Assembly: GCA_903813345.2 (NCBI GenBank)
Contig: CAIIXF020000010.1
Coordinates: 558,001-622,000 of the forward strand
Origin: Owenia fusiformis
Lineage: Eukaryota > Annelida > Polychaeta > Sabellida > Oweniidae
DNA: 64,000 nt
Direction of reading: 5' to 3'
Shown: in pieces, positions 50,038-60,500 of the stretch
Layout of the letters: each line of letters starts with the position of its first letter
How positions within the stretch are numbered: the stretch's first letter is position 1
Notes under the pieces: generated by a model
The model's database searches: none
The model's input: only the letters and a program-made list of their open reading frames with translations
What the model was told of the DNA's origin: nothing
Program-made: the position numbers and the translations under genes

Positions 50038-51255
50038 CAGGCCCGTAAGACACTTTTCTCCAAGGGTGGTGCGGATTTTAGCTTCCTAAAGAGAATATAA
50101 AATTGTCAATTTTTTTACCGCGTAAATCAAATCGCGTAAGACAGAGGGGGGGGGTCAGTTACTCCCTATATTGGTTTGGAATTAGCAAATGCAACATCCA
50201 AACGTTCCAATTGTTTTGTGGGGGGTATGAGTGGTCCACTCCCCCTAGAAAATTTTACGGTTTTGAGATGCTATTTGGTGCTTCCTGTGCACTTTCGAGG
50301 TGTAAGTTTCTAAGTTAGAAGTACGCCACCACCACAAGAATAAGAGATGAGTGAATAAAAAACCAAGCATTCAGGGGGGTCTGGGGGTTCTCCCCCAGGA
50401 AAATTTTGAAATTTGCTTGTATTTGGAGCGAATTTGGAACCATCTGGTACGCCTGTGCGTTATGAGTCAATAAGAAAAATGTGAATTTTTTTTCAAATTC
50501 TTTTGGGGTTGTCAAAGAGGATGAAGTTGGGTGGGGTGCCAGTAGGGGAGCAAGGGATGTCCCCCAGAAACATTGACCATATCAAGGTGCTATTTGATGA
50601 TGTCTGAGCACTTAAAAAATGTCTGAGACAATACATGAAATACAGAATATTTATTTTGTTTTGTGGGGGATGTGAGGGGTAGCTAACTCTCCTAGAAAAT
50701 TTTACAATTTAAAGATGATATTTGGTGCTTCTGGGCACTTTTAAAGGTATTAGTCAATAAAAACATTGAAAAACAATCACAATTTTTTCAAATTTTGGGG
50801 GTGTCAAAGAGGGGAGGGGGGAGAGGAGTGCCAGAGGGGGAGGTGGGGCTGGGGTGCCAGAGGGGGAGCAAGTGTTTGTCCCCCATATCAAAACATAGAA
50901 AATCACATTTTTTTGGGGGGAGGGTCAAGAGGGGGGGGGGGGGCAGAGGGGGGGGGGTTATGCAAGTGCAAGATGCAAGAGGGGGAGCAAGTCCCCCAGA
51001 AACACCAACTATATAAAAGAGCTATTTGATGATGTCTGGGTACTTTAAAAGTGTCTGAGACAAAACACTAAAATAAATTTAGAAATTTTCCATTGTTTTG
51101 TGGGGGGTGTGAGGGGTGGCCAATACCCCTAGAAAATTTTACAATTTTAAGATGCTATTTGGTGCTTTCTTTCAATTTTTTTTTTCAAATTTATTTTGGT
51201 GGGTAACAAAGGGGGGTGCGGTCGCACCCATCGCACCCCCCATCTGACGGCCCTG
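50038..51255. mobile_element. 1.2-kb second copy of the G-rich non-autonomous element
   Basis: Ends CAGGCCCGTAAGACAC and CATCTGACGGCCCTG as at 37660-39261. It is flanked by GCTTG on both sides (50033-50037, 51256-51260). It is shorter because it holds fewer internal repeat units. The first 700 bp are nearly collinear with the other copy, so divergence is modest. Short open frames such as 50795-51016 are products of G-runs, not genes. Confidence 0.87.
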
Positions 51256-51410
51256 GCTTGTCAACTACACATGACGACTGTTCAAAACACTTTGATATCA
51301 CAGGTGTGGTTCATCCATAGTAAAACTCTATAGACACCAGGGCTAATCGATATGGGTGATATAAAGTTCATCATTGCCTTATCAATATGGACACATACAC
51401 TGTAGGTGTG

Positions 51411-51659
51411 CAGGCCCATAGTCAGGATTTACCAAGGGGCGCGGTTTTACCAAGGGGAGTTTTTGCCAAGGGGGGAGCTTTTCATCATCATCATCATCAT
51501 TTGGATACACGATTGATCAATTTTACTGATCATTATATCACAGGCTTTTGACAGTTTTGGCAAAAAATCATGCCAAATGTGCTCATAATGGTGAAAGACT
51601 GCATGATTTTGAAGGAATTTCTGGCTTGGGGGAGGAAGCGGCGACTCCCTACGGGCCTG
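51411..51659. mobile_element. 249-bp MITE with CAGGCCC ends
   Basis: Starts CAGGCCCATAGTCAGGATTT and ends CTCCCTACGGGCCTG. It is flanked by GTGTG on both sides (51406-51410, 51660-51664). It contains a CAT trinucleotide run near 51482-51500. End sequence is close to the 132-bp MITE at 23931. It lies about 150 bp upstream of the BH3-motif exon. Confidence 0.75.
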
Positions 51660-51811
51660 GTGTGACACTTCATTACTTTACATTTGTCACATACATATAC
51701 ATCTGAGGTTTTCTGATCCAACTCTCCAGTTCAGGGTAGCGCAGGTCAAAACCATTCCATGATTGTCTCAAAAACATTTTTCACACACTATACACATTTA
51801 TTTGCAGAACC

Positions 51812-52081
51812 ATGTGTGGATATCATACCAGGGAAGTAACCAACCTCAATGAGGTCTCACAGCGTGATATTTACAATGACATTATGTCTGAACTTGAAAA
51901 ACAGAATGAGCAAGATACTCTGAATAATAACAATCGTACTGAGGTTCAGAAAAATATAGGACAGCAGCTCAGATCAATGGGGGACTGGTTTAACACAATA
52001 AGTCAGCAGACTCCTCATAACCGTCCAGGGGATATACCACAGCAATTTGATGAAGATGGGAGGGACCAGCGTAACAGGTAG
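51812..52081 (+). CDS. Candidate BH3-only protein (BIM/BMF-like BH3), 89 aa exon
   Basis: BH3-only proteins trigger apoptosis by inserting a BH3 helix into Bcl-2/MCL1-type proteins. Residues 49-61, IGQQLRSMGDWFN, fit the BH3 pattern exactly: I49, L53, M56, small G57, invariant D58, F60, then N61. This is closely like BIM (IAQELRRIGDEFN) from memory. The rest is polar, Asn/Gln/Glu rich and likely disordered, as usual for this class; there are no other Bcl-2 homology regions. The ATG (51812) has context AACCATGT and sits 4 bases after a TTTGCAG acceptor, so upstream exons, coding or not, may exist. The terminal codons CAG|GTAGATG also look like a splice donor, so the TAG at 52079-52081 may be intronic and a C-terminal anchor exon may follow; I could not identify one. 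It lies head to head with the MCL1-like gene. Confidence 0.7.
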   Translation: MCGYHTREVTNLNEVSQRDIYNDIMSELEKQNEQDTLNNNNRTEVQKNIGQQLRSMGDWFNTISQQTPHNRPGDIPQQFDEDGRDQRNR

Positions 52082-54549
52082 ATGCTCCATGAACACTTGA
52101 CTGATGGATTCATGGAAACAACTGCAGGGATTTCCAACAGTTTGTAGCATCTACATCTGTCATATAATATATACTGTATGGGACCATATAGTATTAAAAT
52201 ATATACTTTGATATTCAAAGTGAAGATATGTAGTCCAAAACAGGACAAATGTACAGTATGCATACATGTACACATTCTTGTAGTTTATAACTAATGCTGA
52301 CACTTAACATCATCAGATTTGATGTGTATACACAATATATGTAACCATGGCAACGGGACATTGAAGCAACAAATTGAAATCTGTCCAATCAGAACGTGCA
52401 TTTTACATCACATGTATTGTATTATGATATATATACAAGTACACTGAAAGCTATTTATTGTACCCATGATAACACCGAAACAGTTGCCTTAATTTGACTT
52501 TGCGATTTAAAAAACAGGCCAAGCTTGCAAGTAGAGTTGGCGGGAAATCTTCACATTTCGCCTTTCAAAAGCTGATGGAGTTTCAATGAATGAAGAACCA
52601 ATTGTAACAAACTTTTTATACACTGAATATCTAAGTATAAAATTCAAGTCGATATGTATAAAATTTCTCACATTTTGGGAGGTTATGTAAAACTGTCTCA
52701 TCTTAATTTGATTAAGATCATATGGTGAAATTGATTGGTTAAACATATTTCCTCATCATCATACATAGACCATACATTTATTTCATTATTTAATGGAATT
52801 TGCTTTCTGTAGTTAGTAATAATGATATGAAACCAGGAAGTGAAACACAAAGGCGGTTGTATTGACAATCAAAAGTGAAACCATACATGTTCATTAAATC
52901 CCCTAATTATATTTCTTAGTATTGAGATGAACTGAGAATATGCAATTAGGCATACATGTATTGTTCCATGAAACTGATTTATACAGTGCTCAGATTGACC
53001 TCAGGTTGAATCATTGAATGTAATTATTGTTAAATCGACTAAACATTAAACTGTTGTATTATTTTCATGTCATCCATGATTTATTCATATGATAGTCATA
53101 ATGTATAAATTCACGAATCGATACACAGATACTGTCTAATACATGTAGAAACAGTAAGAGTCCTGCCACATTTCACCGATTTATGTACAGAGGTTCAAAT
53201 CCAGATTTGCTACCTGTATATATTTATTGTCACTATACATGTTGTTCAATGGAGAATAAAAAAGAACAATTGTCTCAAAGAAATATTTATTTTTGAGTAC
53301 TGAGTTGTTAAAAAAAAAGTTTAGGAAAACAATGACAGTCCACCTGATCTTCACAACATTGATCGCCCCACACCCAGTTGAAGAATTATTTGTGCCCATA
53401 TGAGAATTTGAAAAATTATGTTTTTTAGAATATGAATTACTGATACATTGCCCAGTTTGTGCTCATTATTTAATCCCCCAAAAATACCCACAGAATGTCC
53501 TTGATAGGTCAGTTGGGTACTTCAGTGAAGAGCCAAAACACATAATCATGAAAACAGTCTATCAATATTTGTGTTTAATCAAATAACCAATTTTCAATAA
53601 CAATTATTTAAAGATTATTATCCTTTATTACATTCATAGATTTGTTGCTTAATTTGCAGAAAAAGTACCCAGCAAATTGGCAAATCAATAGGGATTTCCC
53701 TAAATAGTACCCAGCAAATTGACAAATCAATAGGGATTTCCCTGAAAAGTACCCAGCAAACTGACAAATCGATAGGGATTTCCCTAAAAAGAAGAAATAA
53801 TACACTCAAAGGGCTCAGAGAAACTGATTGAGATTTTCAGTATACATGTATCTTTGTTCCATTTGAAAGACAGGTTTTCAATTTTAATCCAATAGTGAAG
53901 AACGAATCAACAACTAACCTTAATATTAATAATACAAAACATAAGATTGCAGTACATATTTCATAAAATAATGTACATTCACATTGCTAGTTTTCATCAA
54001 GAGGGTATCATGTTTTAAGTTTTCGGGAGAAGACTTAGACGTCACAAATTTTGCCAATAATTTATCAATTTTGCAGAAATTTTGACAAAAATACAAAATT
54101 CTTGAAAATTGCCTGGGAGGTTGAATCTGTAGCAGCAGGTAGTTTTATATTCTGGGGAACTTAGTCCATAATATTAAGATGATCTTTCTCATGGGTACAT
54201 ACTGATGCATCCCATGCAATGTACATTTGATTGAGTAAAACCGTTCAACGTAATGTACTCAAGCTTCAACATTTTGCTGTTATAAATCCTGTTTAAGTCA
54301 GTCCATTATCTCAGACAAAAAGGACTATTCACTAGTTTTGGCGTATCCCAAAACCTAAACACTGAACACACTATATGCTGCTAAGATTTGAGAAAACTGA
54401 TTCCCAAAACAATAATCCAATTGAATCCATCATACTTGAGCATTAGTGACTCCTGCTATTGCTTTGCATTTGTACTCTGTAATAACAGCTTACAGATCTG
54501 AGTTAATCCAATTAAATTGACATCAATATGGCCTCAGAGAGTTCTAACG
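52082..54549. other. Region between the BH3-motif gene and INTS14
   Basis: AT-rich. The first part is probably 3' UTR or intron of the BH3-motif gene; AATAAA occurs near 53256. It contains a three-copy 42-bp repeat at 53662-53790. No other gene recognised. Confidence 0.4.
53662..53790. repeat. 42-bp tandem repeat, three copies
   Basis: Unit AGTACCCAGCAAATTGACAA then ATCAATAGGGATTTCCCT, three diverged copies. Open on the minus strand only because 42 is a multiple of three. Confidence 0.9.
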
Positions 54550-57500
54550 CTAGGAATCCTCAGAGAAATTAGTCCGCAATGGGACTATATTTTGTGTTAT
54601 ATCCCTGAACTGTTCAGACTTGAGTGCATTGGCTGCATGTGTGAGTTGTAGTGCTGCATCAGGATGGGAGCTGCCAGGAAGGCAGGTACATTCTCGCTCC
54701 AACATCAGGGCCACTGACTTTAGTAAGGCTGTGAAACCATATGATAAAGCTGCTCTACGTAGTCTATTCAGCTCCTGAAATATGCACTTTGATTAATTGT
54801 GTTAATTGTGCATGTACAGTAAAACCTGTATAATCTCAACACAACTGTAACCACACAAAAGTGTTCAGATGAGCAGGTGTTCAGGTTTCAAGTTTCTTAA
54901 TATTTGAGTCAATGGGAGTTAACAGAATAGGGATTTAATTGGAAAAGTTCACATCGAGTGTTTTCAGATTAAAAACCTGTTCAGATATCACAGGTTTTGC
55001 TGTGATTGCGTATATTGGCTAGAATCAACAGTTTGTACATGTATGATATCTAAAAGTTACTTTCAGAATTTCTAAGCTTGGATTATATTTTTTCTATCTC
55101 CTGTAAAGTGCTATGAAGTTTCAAGTTTGGATAATAGGATGATTCTAGTCTGTTTAGGTATCATCAGTATCATTATGTTTCAAAGGTTAGTCATACCTTG
55201 TAAAAGTGTTGTTGTTTCTCTGGCAGCTTCCTGGCATGTCTGAGCATTTTCTGTATATCAGCCTAGAATATAACCACAGTATGATAATCAGGTTGCAAAT
55301 CTGACAATTAAAACATTTCATGCAGATAAGTAAGTGCTGTTTTTGTGTGTGGGAGGCCACAGTACATGTAGTTCATATTACTCTGAATCCCATCAACTGG
55401 CCACACTACCCTCTTACTTTGACAGAGGATTTGACAGTATTTTCGCTGACAAAATCTAAATAATCTCAAAAGCCACTTTTATGGCCTTTCGTTGAATTTA
55501 AATATGAAATGAATGTAAACTATGTGTTCTAAAGGCAGAAAATATAGTGGCATGATTATGAAATGTGTAAGTATGCCAGAAAACAAACTTTGTACTTAGT
55601 AATTTTTGGTGATTGCCAAAATCAGAGAGAATTAGAATACACACTATACCTGTACACCAGAGGCTTTTAACCAGACCACACAGTTATTTGCATAGCTCCT
55701 CTTCTCCTTGGGCCTCACAGGGAATGGGGACTTGTTGTCATCTTCCCCATAGGGAGGCTCAGGGAAGTCAGTAGCTGGTGCTAACATATCCATGTTTCCT
55801 AGCCAAGGAAGGCAGTATTTACCTACAAGGAAATGGGATTTAGATCTGTAATAATCTGTTGATCCCTATAGAATCGTATGAATTCAAGTCAATCTAAGCC
55901 GAAATCCTTCAATTGCTGCATCGTGATTCATTGTTGTGTTACAAAAACCTAACTTTTCTACCAATTCATTGTCATGGTTAGGGTCAACATTTTTTCCAGA
56001 GCTGACCATCAAATTCCAACTCCTGTTGATCAATTAAAAACAGTTACAGATATGAAGCCCCCAACAATGTTTCTTGTTTGACTTGAGTTGAGGGAAAATT
56101 AATATTTGTGCCAGCATGGAGATTTATAAGCCTCACCGATGAACGATTTTCATGGTCATTTTATCTTTCAAGTTATAATAAGCTAAGGTCAACTGGGACC
56201 AGCTGACTGGGACTCTATAAGAGATGCCTTTAACAATTCTGAATTCCTCTTGCCAAGTATAAATTGAATGCATATGTCTGATAACAGTAATATTGTGAGG
56301 ATTATAGGAAGTATTTTGTACCTGGTTCATATATAGTCAACATCAGATTAGATTTCTTCCTATTGTCAGCAAATGAGTAGAGCATTCCATACCAATCTTC
56401 CCTGAAAACATGTAAATACAAAACAATGAACCCTGCCTATCAGTAGGTTTGCACATCAATAGCAAATGAGTAGAGCATTCCATACCAATCTTCCCTGAAA
56501 ACATGTAAATACAAAACAATGAACCCTGCCTATCAGTAGGTTTGCACATCAATAGCAAATGAGTAGAGCATTCCATACCAATCTTCCCTGAAAACATGTA
56601 AATACAATACAATACAATACACATTGCCTATCAGTAGGTTTGCACATCAACAGCAAAAGAGTAGAGCATTCCATACCAATCTTCCCTGAAAACATGTAAA
56701 TACAATACAATACACCTTGCCTATCAGTAGGTTTGCACATCAACAGCAAATGAGTAGAGCATTCCATACCAATCTTCCCTGAAAACATGTAAATACAATA
56801 CAATACACCTTGCCTATCAGTAGGTTTGCACATCAACAGCAAAAGAGTAGAGCATTCCATACCAATCTTCCCTGAAAACATGTAAATACAATACAATACA
56901 CCTTGCCTATCAGTAGGTTTGCACATCAACAGCAAAAGAGTAGAGCATTCCATACCAATCTTCCCTGAAAACATGTAAATACAATACAATACACCTTGCC
57001 TATCAGTTGGTTTGCACATCAACAGCAAAAGAGTAGAGCATTCCATACCAATCTTACCTGAAAACATGTAAATACAATACAATACACCTTGCCTATCAGT
57101 AGGTTTGCACATCAACAGCAAATGAGTAGAGCATTCCATACCAATCTTCCCTGAAAACATGTAAATACGAGGGGTGATCAATAAGTAATTGACGCTTTTT
57201 TACACAGATACTTTTTATAGACCAATCAATCCCTTTAATTTTCCCACCAGTTATACGTCATTCAATTATCTATCAATTCTGAAGATTTGAAGACAAAATA
57301 TATATTATATATGTTGATATATCCTTATTTCCATGAAGAAGATAAATGTTACCTGGGACCGACGTAACGTCACATATTCAGTTTTTAGCCAGTTTGGCAA
57401 ATTTTTTGCTGACTGGTAACACATAAACAGAAAGTATTGTGATGTCAGAGAGTTGTATGGAAGGGGTTTGCAGGTCAATTTGAGTAAGCATTGTGGAAGA

Positions 57501-60500
57501 AAGGGTTGGTGAGAGAAGGAAACACCCTACTCCATATGGACAATGCACCTGCCCACAGATCTCAAAGTGTTCAGAAAACAATATCCCTGGACCTCAAAAT
57601 TGAGCCCATGGCCAATGCACCATATTGTCCAGATCTGCTCACATGTGACTTATTTATTTCTATACTACTTATTTCTATAGAGAAAGAACGCAGGTTTATT
57701 GCCATTGATGAAATAAAACAACCCGTGCAACTGGATCTTGCTACCATGTCAGAGAATGGATCAATCTTGAGTTCAGAGGATGAGGAATTGTGTACATGTA
57801 GCACTTGATGGAATCTATGTAGAGGGCCCTGTGGAATGAATGTGGCATGAATACCACATAGTGATGATAAAATGTTCAAAATCAACTATGGCATAACAAA
57901 ATGGGGTAATTCATGACCATAATGGTTTGTTTTGTTCAGCCTGGATTCAACTGCATTGCATGTTAAACAAGCTAAAATAGCTTCAGAATGTTTGACGTCA
58001 TGTTGGTCCCGGGATACCTAGAGATCCTTCACGGAAATAAAGATATATCAAAATATATTACATGTTTTGTTTTCAAATCTTCAGAGTTGATAGATAATTG
58101 AATGATCTATCACTGGTAAGACAAGGCATTAACATGACAAAATGTCACCACCTAAAACAATTTGGTCAATTTAAAGCAAGTTGGAAAATACCTTTTGACC
58201 TTGAGAAGGTCATTGAAGGTCAAAGGTCAAATCTAAAGTCAGATTTGAACTTCTGAGAACTTGTAAAGTCAAATTTGAACTTCTGAAAAGATGTAGATGA
58301 TTTTGAAAAAAAAATTTGGTCAATTTGAAGCAAGTTGAAAACAGACCTTTTTGACTTTTTTTGACCTTGAGAAGGTCATTAAAGGTCAAATGTCAAATCT
58401 AAAGTCAGATTTGAATTTCTGAGAACATGTAGATGATTTTGAAAAAAAAATTAGTCAATTTGAAGCAAGTTGAAAAAGACCTTTTTGACCTTTTTTGACC
58501 TTGAGAAGGTCATTGAAGGTCAAATGTCAAATCTAAAGTCATATTTGAATTTCTGAGAACATGTAGATGATTTTGAAAAAAAAATTTAGTCAATTTGAAG
58601 CAAGATGAAAAAATACCTTTTTGACATTGGGAAGGTCATTGAAGGTCAAATGTCAAATCTTAAGTCAAATCTTAAGTCAGATTTGAATTTCTGAGAACAT
58701 GTAGATGATTTTGAAAAAAAAATTTAGTCAATTTGAAGCAAGTTGAAAAAAGACCTTTTTGACCTTTTTTGACTTTGGGAAGGTCATTGAAGGTCAAATG
58801 TCAAATCTAAAGTCAGATTTGAATTTCTGAGAACATGTGGATGATTTTGAAAAAAAAATTTAGTCAATTTGAAGCAAGTTGAAAAAAGACCTTTTTGACC
58901 TTTTTTGACTTTGAGAAGGTCATTGAAGGTCAAATGTCAAATCTTAAGTCAAATCTAAAGTCAGATTTGAATTTCTGAGAACACGTAGATGATTTTGAAA
59001 TTTTTTTTAGTCAATTTGAAGCAAGTTGAAAACAGACCTTTTTGACCTTTTTTGACCTTGAGAAGGTCAAACGTCAAATCTTAAGTCAGATTTGAATTTC
59101 TGAGAACACGTAGATGATTTTGAAAATTTTTTTTAGTCAATTTGAAGCAAGTTGAAAACATACCTTTTTGACCTTTTTTGACCTTTAGAAGGTCATTGAA
59201 GGTCAAATGTCAAATCTAAAGTCAGATTTGAAGGTCAAATGTCAAATCTAAAGTCAGATTTGAATTTCTGAGAACATGTAGATGATTTTGAAAAAAAATT
59301 TAGTCAATGTGAAGCAAGTTGAAAAAAGACCTTTTTGACCTTGAGAAGGTCATTGAAGGTCAAATGTCAAATCTAAAGTCAGATTTGAACTTCTGAGAAC
59401 ATGTAGATGATTTAGAAAAAAATTGAAGTCAGTCTAAACAGTATTTGTTAAGTTATAGGAAGTTGTAAGAAATTGTTACAGACGCCGGACGCCAACCTCC
59501 AACCACCAACCGCCAACCACCAACCGCCGTCGCAAAAAAACGGAGACCATAACAATATGTCACCACTTTTGGTGGTGACATAAAAATCGAAGGGATTGGT
59601 CTATAAAAAGCATCTGTGTAAAAAAGCATCCATTACTTATTGATCACCCCTCGTACAATACAATGCACCCTGCCCATCAGTAGGTTTACAATAAAATGAT
59701 ACTTTGAAAATCCTCTTTTGAGGAAGACATGTTCCCATATTGCATATTTCTTAAAAGTAAGAATAATATAGGAGTAATGCCAATTGAATTATTAGGCAGA
59801 GTCATTCTTATTTACATATATGTATATATCAAACAAACTTTATTATATTGGAGAGTTATAGTTATCCATCAAGAGTATAGCATAGCATACCCTATCTGTG
59901 TTAAGGCAATCATACTGTGCACTTTGAATATAGCATAACATACCCTATCTGTGTTAAGGCAATCATACTGTGCACTTTGAATATAACATAACATACCCTA
60001 TCTGTGTTAAGGCAATCATACTGTGCACTTTGAATATAGCATAACATAACCTTTCTGTGTTAAGGCAATCATACTGTGCACTTTGAATATAACATAACAT
60101 ACCCTATCTGTGTTAAGGCAATCATACTGTGCACTTTGAATATAGCATAACATACCCTATCTGTGTTAAGGCAATCATACTGTGCACTTTGAATATAGCA
60201 TAACATACCCTATCTGTGTTAAGGCAATCATACTGTGCACTTTGAATATAGCATAACATACCCTATCTGTGTTAAGGCAATCATACTGTGCACTTTGAGA
60301 GCACCATGAAGCAGTACTGTGAAAGATGGGGTCTTGAATTCATCAGTTTCTTCCTCATCTTCTTTAATGTCCTTGTTTTCTTTCTCTCCATTTGGTTGAC
60401 TTTCATCTTCTAAAATGCATGCAAATTATGAACTACCATATTATGAATTAGGCAAATCATTAGATGTCAAATAAACTGGGCACAAAATGAAACAGAGTAA

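Larger units (their letters stand above)
49156..51811. other. Divergent spacer between the MCL1-like and BH3-motif genes
   Basis: About 2.7 kb, of which 1.47 kb is transposon (50038-51255, 51411-51659). Without them the two start codons would be about 1.2 kb apart. A segment near 49620-49755 on the plus strand ends in AAAAA followed by GTAGGTAC and could be a 5' UTR exon of the BH3-motif gene. No TATA box is clear. Confidence 0.4.

Noticed and set aside
50766-51029. Glycine/arginine-rich open frames
   Set aside because: Products of G-runs inside the non-autonomous transposon.
56549-57181. 210-codon minus-strand frame repeating IYMFSGKIGMECS
   Set aside because: It is the exon 6-derived array read in the wrong frame; the true INTS14 frame reads EDWYGMLYS.
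57571-57885. 104-codon minus-strand frame
   Set aside because: Shadow of the mariner transposase remnant on the plus strand.
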